From: Nitrosomonas sp. | GTDB taxonomy: Bacteria > Pseudomonadota > Gammaproteobacteria > Burkholderiales > Nitrosomonadaceae | Assembly: GCA_016721865.1 (NCBI GenBank) | Contig: JADKHF010000046.1 | Coordinates: forward strand, 1-64,000 | Length of the DNA stretch: 64,000 nt | Direction: 5' to 3' | In this document: positions 26,967-38,575 of the stretch, in pieces | Layout of the letters: each line of letters begins with the position of its first letter | Position numbering within the stretch: position 1 is the first letter of the stretch | Program-made: the position numbers and the translations under genes | The notes under the pieces: generated by a model | Seen by the model: only the letters and a program-made list of their open reading frames with translations | The model's database searches: none | Told to the model about the DNA's origin: nothing

Positions 26967-28756
26967 TTATTCGGTTTTTGAGTTGACTACATTGGCAGCC
27001 TGAGTCATCTGGTTCTGAGCAGCTTGTTTTTTGGCTTCTTGTTGTGCCAAGAGCGCTTGTTGCGCCTGCTGTTGTTGTTGGGCTAATGCTTCTATGACTT
27101 GATTTGTCGGACCAAACATTTTTGCCATGCCATCGTGTAATAGTAACAGCTTGTTTGTTGCGCTGATAATACTGGTGCGGTGTGTGATCAGGACGATGGT
27201 TTTCCCACGTTTACGCAAATCAATAATGGCTGCCAGAAGCGCCTGCTCTCCCACATCGTCGAGATTTGAATTGGGTTCATCGAGTACAATCAATGACGGA
27301 TCATCATACATGGCGCGCGCTAAACCGAGGCGTTGTTTTTGTCCACCTGAAAGCCCTGTGCCGCTATCACCCAGCGGTGTGTCATAGCCGGATGGCATAT
27401 TCAGAATCATTTCATGAACACCCGCCCTTTTTGCGGCCAGAATAACCTTATCCGCATGCACTTCGCCGAAACGCGCGATATTCTCGGAAACAGTGCCAGC
27501 AAATAATTCAATATCCTGGGGCAAGTAACCGATATGCGGCCCCAGCTCATCCTTGTTCCAGAGATAAACATCCGCACCATCCAACCTTACTTTCCCTGCA
27601 GCAGCTGGCCATACGCCAACCAGTAAGCGCGCCAAAGTGGACTTTCCGGATCCACTCGGACCAATGATCCGAGAACTTCACCGGCGGCCAGGGAAAAAGT
27701 TAATCCTTTGATAACAGGAAATTTACCACCGGGCGGAGCCGCTGTAATATTTTCAACAGCAATAACACCTTTCGGTTTAGGTAACGCCATGCCCGCTTCA
27801 CGGGCTGGATTTTGTTCAAGTAATTTAGTCAAGCGCTCATAAGCACTACGCGTGCTGCCAATCTGCTTCCAAACACTGATTAATAACTGGACCGGTGCAA
27901 TGGCTCTACCTAATAGTATTGAACCGGCAATCATCATTCCGGGGGTAATACTGTTATCCAAAACAAGTAAAGCGCCTAATCCCAGCATGAGTGATTGCAA
28001 TGCGACAGTAAAAGATTTTGACAGTGCGGTGACAATACCTGCTTTTTCACTTGCCTCAGCTTGTAAGTTAAGAAAACGGCTATGCAATTTATACCAGCGT
28101 GATTGAATATTGGGCAGCATACCCATGGCTTCAATCACTTCGGCATTACGCAAATTATTTGATGCTACATTGGTCGAAGCGATTGCCATTGAATTAGCTT
28201 CGGCTAAAGGTTTGTGTGAAATTTTTTCATTAATATAGGCCAAAACGATCAATATGGCAGTACCACATAAGGCGAATGTACCCAGAGCAGGATGAAACAT
28301 AAATATAACGAATAAATAAATTGGAAACCATGGTGCATCAAAAAAGGCAAACAATGCGTTGCCGGTCAGGAATTGCCGCAAATTGGTTAGATCTTTTAAA
28401 GCCTGTCCGGCACTGCTATTACCTTGTTTTAAGTTTTCCTCAAAAGCCGCAGTATAGACGCGCTTATTCAATTTCATGTCGAGTTGAGTTCCGACGCGGA
28501 TCAATACAAAGGTACGTACATATTCCAGTGCACCCAAAAAAACATAAGCGCCCAGCATGATCAGTGTCAGCATTAACAGAGTCATTTCGTTGCGGCTGGT
28601 TAATACGCTGTCATAGAGCTGTAGCATATAAATGGCTGGCATGAGCATCAGCATATTGATGACTGCGCTAAAGACACCTATGTTTCTAAAGGTTTTCTTG
28701 AAGCTGGTTAATACCTGTGCTACTTCATTCTGAGGCGTTTTAAATTTGAATTTCAT
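26967..28756 (-). pseudogene. type I secretion ABC permease/ATPase, frameshifted
   Basis: The inner-membrane motor of the type I system, PrtD/RsaD type, without an N-terminal peptidase domain. It has six transmembrane helices in the first 320 residues (MLMPAIYMLQLYDSVLTSRN is characteristic). The frame breaks in the Walker A region at about 27665-27671: restoring one base gives IIGPSGSGKSTLARLLVGVW and a 596-residue protein. The downstream frame carries the signature LSGGQKQRLGLARA and Walker B SLIVLDEPNSNLDD. The C-terminus ends in an unusual Q/A-rich tail (about 40 residues with QQQQQAQQALLAQQ). As written, ATP binding would be lost and the system inactive. Confidence 0.9.
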
Positions 28757-28827
28757 TTATCAATGCCATGTATTGTGTCACCCATTCAATAATTGGAATG
28801 TGCTGAATTAATTATGATTGCACATTG

Positions 28828-29707
28828 TTAGTTAACAGGTAAATCTTCGGCTTTCAGTTTAAACGATCCAGGGCGGAAGTTTAGATCCCGTTTTGCATCT
28901 GAGCAGTCAAATGTTAAATCCTGATTCATTCTTCTCGCCATTGCAGATGTCCAGTTGCGGTAACGTGGCACCCAGCTAACTCCCCATGTCGCTATCTGAA
29001 AAAGCCAGAGCGGTACCGTCAACATGCGTGGCGGACGATTCAGTGCCTTAAACACGCGTTTAACCATTTCGCGATAAGGTAAAGTTTCTTCGCCAGTTAG
29101 ATTATAGGAACGATTAGTCAAGTTTAGTGCCAAGTGCCGCATAACATGCTGACGCGACATCTTCAACGTGAACAGGTTGCCGCAATCCCATGGCCGGTCC
29201 CAGTAATGGGAAAAAGCCAAAGCGGCGGATAAACCGGACAATTTCAGCAATATTCTTATCGCGTCCATAGCCATAAATCAACGTTGGGCGCAAAATAATC
29301 CATTTTACCCCATGCGTGGCTGCCCATGTTTGCACAAATTCCTCACCTTTTATCAATTGCTGCGCAATTTTTCGTTCGCTGGGGTCGGATGAATGATTCT
29401 TGGTGTAGCGGCTGGTGGAAGATAGTACAACAATCCGTCGAGCACCATAGGCTGATAAGAGATCAAAGTGCTCAGGTAATATCCAAATGGGAGCAACGCA
29501 TAACCAAACGGCAATATTAATTTTCTTTGAGTTGATGCTTAGCTGATTTGTGGTATCAAGCTGTTGCCAGGTGATTCGCGGATGGCTTTGTGTAATCGGA
29601 TGGCGAGAAAAAGCGGTGATATGCCAATTGTTTTGTATCAATTGTTTCAGCAAGCATTCACCGATTAGACTGGTTGCACCGAGCAATCCGACATGTCGCT
29701 CACTCAT
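28828..29707 (-). pseudogene. NAD-dependent epimerase/dehydratase-like protein, frameshifted
   Basis: An extended-SDR sugar-nucleotide epimerase-like protein. The N-terminal Rossmann motif is GLLGATSLIGECLL and the active-site region is RYTKNH...; a conserved late block GRDKNIAEIVRFIRRFGFFP is typical of NAD-dependent epimerases of the UDP-glucose 4-epimerase kind. The frame changes at about 29115-29135, after which TNRSYNLTGEETLPYREMV continues the family sequence. The frames differ by one inserted or two deleted bases; the joined product would be about 293 residues. It ends the polysaccharide cluster, next to the type I secretion genes. The exact substrate is unknown. Confidence 0.75.
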
Positions 29708-30617
29708 GTTTTAGTTTCAGCAGCTTATGAAGGTTTTGTAGCGGATAGAGTATCACAGTGATACCGAAGCGAAGCCATATGGCGAAGGTGACCAGTCCCA
29801 TCAGTGCACGGGGGTACTGATGCCGAAAAAATTTCTGGTAAAAACGGAGCATACCTTTATGTTTATGCCAGGCGACAAAGAATGGCCGGGCACGGCTGCA
29901 GGTTCCCTGAAAATGGGTAACCGGAGCATCCGGTACAAAAACAATCTTCCAGTTTTTTTGCTTGAATCGCATACACCAATCCAGATCCTCGCAATGTAAA
30001 AAATAATTTTCATCCCATGGACCCACATCATTAATTGCCTCACGTCGTACCAGCATCAATGCGCCTGAAATCGCTTCAACTTCAATGGGAGCATGTGGCA
30101 ATGGTTGTTTATCCAGATGAAAATCAAAAAATAGCTGCGGCCAGTATTTCTCCAGGCGATACAAGCCAAAGGCGCGCACAAATGCCCGCCACGGTGAAGG
30201 GATGGCACGCCGTCCACCGCCTTGCTCGGAACCGTCCGGGTTAATCAGATAACCGCCGACCATGCCGATATGGGGATCTGATTCCAATACCTGAACCATG
30301 CGCCGTAATGAACCGCTGCTTAAAATGCAATCGGGATTGAGGAAAAGTGTATAGGGCTGAGTTGATGCAGAAAGACCGGTATTGCAGCCGACGGAAAAAC
30401 CCGGATTTTTACCGGTTGTAATTAAATTTAAGCGATTTTCATCAGAGAAACAATGTCTCAGTTGTTCCATGCTTAGATCTTCCGAAGCATTGTCGACTAT
30501 AATGACTTCCCGTGCTTGTTCAAGCGCGGCGTGAACGCACCGGGTTAATAGCTGACCGGCATTGTGATTTACAATCAGTATTGATACTGATTGCAGATTG
30601 TGCGTTTCCGTATTCAT
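29700..30617 (-). CDS. family 2 glycosyltransferase
   Basis: A GT2 enzyme with a GT-A fold, likely an inverting transferase for a surface glycan. The domain begins SVSILIVNHNAGQLLTRCV, has VIIVDNASED and a DXD-like FLNPDC motif, and the SGALMLVRREAINDVGPWDE acceptor-region motif of rhamnosyl-type transferases. A C-terminal hydrophobic segment (about 275-300) suggests membrane association. I choose 30617 as start because the domain begins soon after it; an in-frame ATG at 30659 inside the upstream gene would add 14 residues. It overlaps the downstream epimerase gene by 8 bases. Confidence 0.88.
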   Translation of the reverse strand: MNTETHNLQSVSILIVNHNAGQLLTRCVHAALEQAREVIIVDNASEDLSMEQLRHCFSDENRLNLITTGKNPGFSVGCNTGLSASTQPYTLFLNPDCILSSGSLRRMVQVLESDPHIGMVGGYLINPDGSEQGGGRRAIPSPWRAFVRAFGLYRLEKYWPQLFFDFHLDKQPLPHAPIEVEAISGALMLVRREAINDVGPWDENYFLHCEDLDWCMRFKQKNWKIVFVPDAPVTHFQGTCSRARPFFVAWHKHKGMLRFYQKFFRHQYPRALMGLVTFAIWLRFGITVILYPLQNLHKLLKLKHE

Positions 30618-30627
30618 TGGTAGCTCT

Positions 30628-31551
30628 TTATAGTTTTCCTGTTCGCCGGTTAAATCCATCCTTCAGGCCTTTCAGCATCATGCGCAAATTGGTTATTCGA
30701 TTGGGTGAAAATAACGTGAAAAAAAATAGCATACATAGAATACGCAGCTTGTCGGCCCGTTTCCACGCTTCAGGCATATAAGGACGTTGCCACAGCAACG
30801 CGCTATTTCTAAACATATAATAATAGCGGAAAGGCTGATGAAAGGAGATATTTCGCCAGCGTCCCCACCAGAAGCGAATGTGCTTGTCACCTAAGGAATG
30901 TTGCATGATAGCGTCACATACTCCATATAACGCAAGGCCTTTGGTTTGTGCCCGAAAACACCATTCCGTATCAATGTGATCAATAAAAAGTCCATCATCC
31001 ATATCACCCACTTGATCCAATGCGTGCGTTGCAATGAGTGAACCAGAGGAAATCAGAAAATCCGCACGTGTGTAGTTGGTGTTGTCGTCATTGGTTATTC
31101 GCGCTAACCCAAATCGGGAAATGCGCACAAATTGTGATAGTTGTGAAGATGTACTATCGCGGTAACGCGGCGCGACAGCGCCAACCAAGATACCCTGTTT
31201 TTCAAGATTCTGGTATGCATCATGCAATTTGCTCAGCATATCTGATTCCGGGATGCTGTCTTGATCCATCAGCAGCACAAAAGCAGCGTTCAAGTCACGC
31301 GCAACCGATATGCCGGTATTAAAGGCTTTGCCAAGGCCATCATTATGTTGCAGTTTGATCAGATTGACTCTATTGAAGTACGCTTTATCAAGGCGTTTAG
31401 TGATCTCAACGACATCACACCTCGAATCATTATCCACAATAACAACGTCTTGGACTTGGGAAAGTAATGCAGTGAGATTTGCAATCAATGTAGATTCATC
31501 GGGGTTATAAGTGACGACTACCGGCACAATATCCGTATACGAATTTTTCAA
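30628..31551 (-). CDS. family 2 glycosyltransferase (rhamnosyltransferase-like)
   Basis: A 307-residue GT2 protein resembling RfbF/RfbN-type rhamnosyltransferases of O-antigen synthesis. VPVVVTYNPDESTLIANL starts the domain, VVIVDNDSR follows, LLMDQDSIP gives the acidic metal motif, and GLFIDHIDTEWCFRAQTKGL is the conserved late motif of this subgroup. It lies directly upstream of the previous transferase with no gap worth a promoter. Donor and acceptor cannot be inferred from sequence. Confidence 0.88.
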   Translation of the reverse strand: MKNSYTDIVPVVVTYNPDESTLIANLTALLSQVQDVVIVDNDSRCDVVEITKRLDKAYFNRVNLIKLQHNDGLGKAFNTGISVARDLNAAFVLLMDQDSIPESDMLSKLHDAYQNLEKQGILVGAVAPRYRDSTSSQLSQFVRISRFGLARITNDDNTNYTRADFLISSGSLIATHALDQVGDMDDGLFIDHIDTEWCFRAQTKGLALYGVCDAIMQHSLGDKHIRFWWGRWRNISFHQPFRYYYMFRNSALLWQRPYMPEAWKRADKLRILCMLFFFTLFSPNRITNLRMMLKGLKDGFNRRTGKL

Positions 31552-31692
31552 TCGATTGCTCTGTGGATTAAAATTGAAATCACTTGGCGCTTACTTGGAA
31601 ATTCGGTACTTTCATCGGGCATATCGCCATTCAGATGAAGTAGGGTAAGGGAATTCACCAAGGTGAGGTAGAAATGCAAAACATGCCTTCCT

Positions 31693-32487
31693 TCATTTAA
31701 ACCGTGATAAAAGAAATGATTCAAGGCGGCTTGCGAAGCGCCTGATTCTATAAGAAATGCCCACCGGTTTATTATTATTCGGATTTGCGGGTATGTCGTA
31801 CGTAAACTTTTTTTCCAATTCATGGGCCTTTCCGCCAATAAAAGAGCAACTCCCGGCAACGGCTACTGATGGATATTTTTCTGCCAGATAGCGAAGACCT
31901 GCATGATACCTTTCCGTCACTTTTCCATATGAGTAGTGCTGAAATCTAAGCGGAAATATTTTTACATCGATTCCATGCCTTTCCTGGGCGTTGATGGAAA
32001 AATCTTCTGCATACAAGTCAAATGTCAAGTTCTCATCAAAGCGAAGGAGCGCATGGTTAGCGAGCAGTGATGTATGAACCAAAATACTCTGGCAATCGAG
32101 GGTTTGCACTTTGACTGTATCGAGTACCACATTTCCAACATCAAGTGGACCCGAGCCATCTTTCTTGCTACAAATATGCTTTCCGTATCCAACGGATACG
32201 TCATGTTCAAGATTTGCACCGAAAGTACCATAAACGTTCCTCCGATCTAAGCCATCAACTGTAGCCAAGTCACACTTAATCTCGAAATCCTCATGAACAA
32301 AAAAAAGCCAACAATCATCATTGATGTGATTTTCAATTGTTTCATTATAAATGACGGGTAAACCGCGATTGAGTTGCCTGTTATCAATGCCGATTAAATC
32401 ATAGCAATTCACATTAGGATTAGATATAAAAAACCTGTTGTACATTTCCGGGGTAATGAAAACGGTCACCAATTTTATGTCGTGCAT
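31693..32487 (-). CDS. glycosyltransferase-like protein
   Basis: A 264-residue protein of the family that pairs an N-terminal MYNRFFISNP-like segment with the conserved WLFFVHEDFEI motif, in which HED/DD acts as the metal motif; members are annotated as glycosyltransferases of uncharacterised specificity. The start at 32487 is chosen for its GGAG site; an ATG at 32550 would add 21 unrelated residues. The C-terminus is basic. It is part of the polysaccharide cluster. I am less sure of its activity than for its two neighbours. Confidence 0.7.
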   Translation of the reverse strand: MHDIKLVTVFITPEMYNRFFISNPNVNCYDLIGIDNRQLNRGLPVIYNETIENHINDDCWLFFVHEDFEIKCDLATVDGLDRRNVYGTFGANLEHDVSVGYGKHICSKKDGSGPLDVGNVVLDTVKVQTLDCQSILVHTSLLANHALLRFDENLTFDLYAEDFSINAQERHGIDVKIFPLRFQHYSYGKVTERYHAGLRYLAEKYPSVAVAGSCSFIGGKAHELEKKFTYDIPANPNNNKPVGISYRIRRFASRLESFLLSRFK

Positions 32488-32885
32488 ACTAATCTCCGTG
32501 CAATAAACATTGAAATGTGCGATGTTGCGCTGAAAGAAACCATGTTCCACCAGAAAGAGATGACGCCATGGACGCCTAATTTTTTGTCAAACGGATCTGC
32601 ACAAAATTGACAATTCTGATAACCACTCAAGTGCAAGTAACTTGTTGATAAATAGAGTTTATTAAAATCATAATGGCATTTAGGTTTTTGCAAAATTAAT
32701 TTTCTGGTTAATTTGGAATTTTTGAGGGACTGATTTTCTGTATCACACATACAGAGTTATGCAGAGATCTCTTATTGCATATCCCAAAATAACCTATCTA
32801 CGAAAACTCTATAATAATGTCTTATGATGATTAAAAATACTTGAGTGGTTACAAATGTTTCAACAAAAAATTTTTAAGATAATGC
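32488..32885 (-). other. 398-base gap in the polysaccharide cluster
   Basis: AT-rich DNA between the stop of the PIG-L/GT2/HAD-like gene and the next glycosyltransferase. A 91-codon open frame is present but has no ribosome site and resembles nothing I know. It may hold a promoter for the downstream glycosyltransferases. Confidence 0.4.
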
Positions 32886-35800
32886 TCATTGAGTTTTCAG
32901 ATTAAGTACTGGATGTGTATAGCTGTTACCGATCATCATCGCGTGTTTAAGTTGTCCAAATTGAACAATATCCTCTTCAGTAGCGTAATCTCGTAATGAT
33001 TCAAATAATGTCTTGAAATCGTCCGCGTGAATGAAATTCATGGTATCAATATTTCGCTCTTTAATCAGGTGTGCGAAATCGAGTATGCCTTTCTGGATCT
33101 CCGCTGAAACAAGTTGCCTTTTTTTCTCATGTTCACTACTTGTTCCAGTCACTGGAACAAAATTCCCATTAACACGATCAATACGAACTACGCCATTTTG
33201 GGGAGATGAAGTTATAAGCTCGATCAAATTAAAATACTCAAGAAACTGCGAATGATTTCCTTCAAACAAGAAGCCTGTCTTGTTTTGCTTGTATGCCACG
33301 CCGTCATTCACACCGAGATAAATTCCATGCAGACTTTTCTTGGGGTAATTCCAAAGCTCCAGCAACTTTACAAGAGAGTTCTGTATGCTTCCGCCCCAGC
33401 CTACATCGACAATGACAATATCATTCTGGTCAAAGCAATTCATCTCCGAGAGATAATCAAAAAGCATGTTACGCTCCGAGACAACTTTTTCCATGATCGA
33501 CTGCTTGTGTCGTAAAATGCAAGCGCGTATGTCTCGGTCAGTCCATTTAGACGGATCCGGGCCTATGTTTTTCAGGTCCGCTTCCAGGTTATCCAGATTG
33601 GTATAGCCGAATCGTTCCAAAATATCTTTCGCACTGGTATTGCCCAATGGCCCAATGAATTGTTTCAGTGCTTCCTCATCATCCGCATGTGTCAGACTCT
33701 TGAGCGAAGGGAAAAGCATGCAGCGGCGAGAGGCCATTAAATATACGGCTTGTACGTCGTCATAAAGCAATTGGTACACTTGACTCATGATGTCGCCATC
33801 ACGCGCGAGAAAGTAGATTTTATCGCACGATAATTTTTTCCTCGAAAGCTGTTCATGGATAAAGCCGCAGAAAGCAGATATCAGCGCACCGCCGTACAAA
33901 AAACCGAACTACCTCCAATAATCAGGCGGTTGATCGTGAAAGCCTGATTTCCAGTAGCGGAAAGTAGCGAGTAAGAAAGACAAACCAAGACTGTGCTTCG
34001 AATTGAGAAAGTCTACTTTGGAATACAGAAATAAATCTTGCCGATAATATACGTCGTGCTCCATAAAATGGAATGCGTCAAATCCATGGGCTTGTGGCTG
34101 TGAAAAATCGGAAATACGATTGTCTCCAATGTGAATTGTAGAACCGATGCTTTCAGGAATATTCTTTTTCAGCCATTCGAATCTGCTGCCATCGCCCTTC
34201 AATAGATCATCTTCCGATGAAACATGTACGCCTTCATAAGTGCAAAACCCATTCTCATTTAGAATCCTGGAGACGGTCTCTTTGTCCAGATACATATCCG
34301 AAACGAAATATATTTTCTTTCCGGCATCCAGTAGTTTTAAATAAAAATCATAGACTTCCGGGTGAGCCACACAGAATTTAAGTTCTGCTGAAATTTCTTC
34401 TTCAATTGAGTCACTTGGCAAGTTGTTATAAATCTCAAAGATGCTGATTTCTTTGCGATCCTTATACTGCTCCCGGGTTTTTGTTTCCTGCTGAACGCGC
34501 CTGGGATGAAAATCAGGATCTTGTGTTTTAAACGAGATATATTCAAATAAATCAATTGGTTCTTTAAAAAGACGGATAATCGCTGTGTCAAATACATCGA
34601 AGAAAAAAAAGTCGTATTTCGTAATGTCGATGGTCGATAGCGGCAGGTAATTGTGTTTTTCTAATCTTGCTGCTGGTTTGGCCTTTAGTCCGGTAGCTAT
34701 TGTCCCGTGGTTTTTGTGAAGTGCCCTCAAACGCCACTTTATTCCGTTTAGGCCCTCGTTACGTAGGATGCTAAAAGTACGTCGCAAGAGTTTATAACCT
34801 GATTCGCGGCGATAGTATTGAAGGGTTAAATGGGAAACGGGTCTTCCGTATTGCAAAATTTTTCGTGTCGTTCGGCTAAAAAAGCGAACAGGCGCTGTCA
34901 GCTTCCAACTTCTCGAATCGAAAATTTCTGCAATAGTGGATCTCAGTTGCATAATCTGCTCATTGCGTTCGGACGCCGTTTGGTCAAGCGTGGCGATGCG
35001 CTCTTCGTTTTCGGACACCGCTTGGTTAAGGGTAACGATCCGCACTTCGTGCTCGGCTTGCAATCGTTCCTTTTCTGCGAGCAGGCGCCGCAATTCATTT
35101 TCGGAATGGACGGAACTTCCCAACTGTTGCTGCAGTAAGACGAGTTGCTGGTGAAAATCCGTCACGAGATTATCAAAATCTTCGGTTGTCCAATCTGGCC
35201 ACCATTTTTGCCATACCGTCAACCGGCATTGCCGCTGTAGCGGTAAATGACGGGCCAGGGGTAGCGACATGCCGGAATCGCCCAATTGCGCGCGGTAAAC
35301 AGCACTTACCTTTACTGTATGGGCAAAGTCTGTTTTCCGGGCAACTTGAAGCCAGAAATCCCAATCCTCATAGCTGTCAAGATTCTCATCGAATCTACAG
35401 CCTTGTGCAACAAGATCGCGCTTGAAGAGCACGGCATGGATGGGAATAAAATTTCCAGCCATAAAGCGGGCTGCGGCAAAGGTTTGGTTGTAGATTCCGG
35501 AAATTACTCCCGTCTCGTTTTCGACCCGCACGCCTGCATAAGCAACTGAACAATTCTTTGAGTTTTTCAAGGTCTCGACCAGATTGGCAATATGGTCGGG
35601 ATCGAAAAGATCGTCGTCATCCAGAAAAATAAAGTATTCACCACTGGCAGAGTCCAGGCCGAAGTTTGCCGCAAGGCTGCGCTTTAATCGGCTGCCAGCG
35701 CTAAATATCCGTAGCGGGAATCTCCCGCACCATTTGCTAATTTTGCGATGATTTTCTCCCTTTGCGTCTACCACCACAACCTCGATATTCGGGTAAGTCT

Positions 35801-36626
35801 GCAAAGCAACGGAGTCTAATGCATCTGATAGCGTGGGGCGGTCCATACTACGAATAATGACGCTGACGAGCGGCAGGTCGCTACTGTCCATAACCAGCCC
35901 CAAAGCTTTCTGACGGGTATGTTCCGACTGATAAAGTTTGATCGGATCATGGGATAATTCTTCAGCCGGGATTAGGATATAGGCTTCTGCTGCTGTTACG
36001 CTGGCGGGCAGGGTATAAGTGCGATAGCGATTGAGTGCGGCGATATGCAGGTCGTAACGTTGTTTTGCATTTTGTGACACAAAACATTCCATGGCAGCCG
36101 TTTTGCGTGTAACCAGATCACTGATATCAAGCAATTGATTGGGACGAAGAGGCATGCCTACTTCATACAGTGCCACGCGTACTGTCTTGCCTATTCTCCT
36201 GATTGCTTCGATAACGGCCATTCCCAGTGCTCGATGATCCGGGTGCATCTCAAAAACCGATGGCGCGTAAACCAGGTCAGCACCCGTTTTACGAATGGCT
36301 TTTGAAATTCTCCGTATCAGTTTTTCGCTATAACAGACTTGCCGGTCCTGGTAATGCCAGAAAACAGGAGTGCCATAGCCAAGGATACGAGCGGCGGCGA
36401 TGCTTTCATTCTGACGTTGCAGGATATACTCGGTTATATTCTCTTCACTTACACCATGCGCACCATCGGATACCACAACGACGCGAACAGGAACACCTTG
36501 TTCAACGTGACGCATAATGGCCCCACCGCAACCGAATACCTCATCATCCGGATGAGGGGCAAATACAAGGGCATGTGTGCAGGGGATAGCTGCAATGGCC
36601 TGATAAGGAACGAGTGTGTTTTCCAA
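32886..36626 (-). pseudogene. PIG-L deacetylase - GT2 - HAD-like fusion with in-frame amber codon
   Basis: A three-domain protein of 1246 codons broken by one TAG. Residues about 1-230 form a PIG-L/LmbE-type zinc N-deacetylase (APHPDDE at 23-29, HPDHRALG near 150). Residues about 252-480 are a GT2 glycosyltransferase (SVIIRSMDRPTLSDAL, FLDDDDLFDPDH). A coiled-coil linker of heptads covers about 500-570. From about 645 a HAD-like region begins with FFDVFDTAI and has HIGDNRISDF. At 33911-33909 the codon TAG interrupts this region; the same frame then continues FGFLYGGALISAFCGFIHEQ to 32886, which is the expected second half (YFLARDG). A TTG at 33899 could restart translation, but the join is far more natural as one protein. 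The likely role is modification and extension of a surface glycan; the HAD part is of unknown activity. Confidence 0.8.
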
Positions 36627-36751
36627 AAGAACCTCAATTATGGGGTGGTTTTGTATGCCAAGATATTAGTGAAAAAAACCGATTATTTTAACCTGAGTAT
36701 TTTGTGCATTCCGGTCAAATCAGGAAGCGGGCGAGCTTGTGTAGTAACAGT

Positions 36752-38575
36752 TTACCGAAAATCCTTGTCGCCGCTCATTAGCCACCAGCGATTCTTCAGT
36801 GTTTCCGGAGTCGGTCCATTGCTCCAGGCTGTAGCGGGTATGCGGATATTTGCGCTTCTTTGGGTTCCGCCGGTTGTCGCAAAATAGGATGTAAAATTTT
36901 CTGTAATATGACAAAAAACTCGTGTAGCGCCGTGGATGCCGGCCAGTCGTCTGGCATGAATGATTAATAATGGAATCTCGGCTAAAGATGCAATTAAGTC
37001 AACAATTTCGCAACCTTCAGGATCAAAACGTAGTATCAGAATGCCACGTGCACGACCACTAAAACGATTTTTTACCAATACGATCCGGTACTGTTGATTG
37101 GGATGCTCGAGGTATCGGTGTTGCAGATACTTCCAGTCGCGCACACCGACGATTGCTTCTTGCAGATCTGCGGCCATGTGTTGCCAGCATTCATCAATAG
37201 CAGGCGCTGCGAAGTTCATTTGATTGCGATCAATATAATTTAGACGTGTTCCCCACAGCGGGAATTTTGACAAGGGCTTCCATGAGTATTCAACCATATG
37301 CCCAACTTCAGCATATAATCCGAGCCGCTCTGCTACTTTCATCGCCCGTTCGTTCGGGAAGCCAAAGCCCACCAGATAGGGTTTTCCATAGCCGACAAAG
37401 CGTTCTGGAAAGGTTGCCCCCATGAGGAAAAAAGGTCCCTTTCTGGTAAGCATGCCGCGTACACTCGCATCAACCATCACATCGCCGATTTGCACGGCGA
37501 CTTGGGGCTGCCCGAAGAAGAGAATTTTTCTGTTGATGCCACCATAATGGGCGATTAGTTTATTTTCCTGCCAGACACCTATTTCACGTCCTGAATTTGA
37601 GCCATATTTCCATTGCCAGAAGGCCGGAGACATATCGTGATTAAATGTTTTTTTAAACAAGTCAAACAATTCCGGAGTCTGGTTTTTATCCAGAATCCGC
37701 AGACGCCATTTGGGCGTTGTTTTTTTTCTGAAATGTAACAAGGCATAGCCATAATGTCCGCTGGCGTATTTTTTTTGATATGTTCGGTTCGATTCATCCA
37801 GTTGGGTTAATTGCGTATCATCCAGAGCAAGATCATTGATCAGACTTTTCCGGTGTTTGGTGGTGACCTGTAGCAGGTAATCCAGTGTGGGGGCGGCCAT
37901 AGCGGATAGATCGATATGTTCAACCAATTCAAACCCAAATCGCTCTGATAATGTCACCACACCACTAAGTAGATGGAGACCGCCTGCTCCGGCTTTATCG
38001 TACTTTAATGCAAATTCATCGATAATGAACAAATCACCCGATGGCGGCAGCAGATCCAGTGCTTTATCAAAAATGACCAGTGGTTCAATGTATTGTGCTG
38101 ATTCCCGGAATAAAACAACATCAAAGCTTTCCGGTTGCGCGTTAAAACCTTCCAGTGATTGACAAGTCACAGAGGCGTCTTCCCCGATGGATTTCTGAAT
38201 ATAGGCGATTTGTTGCGCATCGGGGGTAATGCCATGAACAGAATAACCGCGCTGGGTTAACAGGGAAAAAGTGGTACCCAAACCAACGCCTACTTCCAGA
38301 ATACGGCACAGGAGAGTAGGCAATCTAGCCAGCAGCAGGTCCGTAGAAAATTGCTGTGCCGCCTGCATACTGGTTTTGTCATCTTGAAACAATCCATAAT
38401 GCAGATAAGTAGCGCTGCCTTCCTGTAACAATAAGGCATGAGCATAAACGTTCAACGGGAAGGGCAGATTCTTGAACGGAGAAGGTGTTACTGTGGCAAC
38501 TGGAAAGATATGATCGGCTTGACGAAAAAGTTGCATGCTGGATTGCATCAGATTGTGATTAATAGTCTTGGTCAT
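36752..38575 (-). CDS. SAM methyltransferase - GNAT-like fusion protein
   Basis: A 607-residue protein with two parts. Residues about 60-290 are a class I SAM-dependent methyltransferase, with motif I RILEVGVGLGTTFSLL and the post-motif acidic region. Residues about 295-600 resemble GNAT acetyltransferases, including IGDVMVDASVRGMLTRKGPF, the usual acyl-CoA region of the large GNAT group. It overlaps the Wzt gene by 17 bases and probably shares its operon. In O-antigen clusters with a Wzt C-terminal domain, terminal modification of the chain acts as an export signal, so methylation or acylation of the non-reducing end is a plausible role. That is inference. Confidence 0.7.
   Translation of the reverse strand: MTKTINHNLMQSSMQLFRQADHIFPVATVTPSPFKNLPFPLNVYAHALLLQEGSATYLHYGLFQDDKTSMQAAQQFSTDLLLARLPTLLCRILEVGVGLGTTFSLLTQRGYSVHGITPDAQQIAYIQKSIGEDASVTCQSLEGFNAQPESFDVVLFRESAQYIEPLVIFDKALDLLPPSGDLFIIDEFALKYDKAGAGGLHLLSGVVTLSERFGFELVEHIDLSAMAAPTLDYLLQVTTKHRKSLINDLALDDTQLTQLDESNRTYQKKYASGHYGYALLHFRKKTTPKWRLRILDKNQTPELFDLFKKTFNHDMSPAFWQWKYGSNSGREIGVWQENKLIAHYGGINRKILFFGQPQVAVQIGDVMVDASVRGMLTRKGPFFLMGATFPERFVGYGKPYLVGFGFPNERAMKVAERLGLYAEVGHMVEYSWKPLSKFPLWGTRLNYIDRNQMNFAAPAIDECWQHMAADLQEAIVGVRDWKYLQHRYLEHPNQQYRIVLVKNRFSGRARGILILRFDPEGCEIVDLIASLAEIPLLIIHARRLAGIHGATRVFCHITENFTSYFATTGGTQRSANIRIPATAWSNGPTPETLKNRWWLMSGDKDFR

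Noticed and set aside
31548..31859. 103-codon minus-strand frame between two glycosyltransferases
   Set aside because: It overlaps the 3' end of the neighbouring transferase in another frame, and its sequence is like nothing known.
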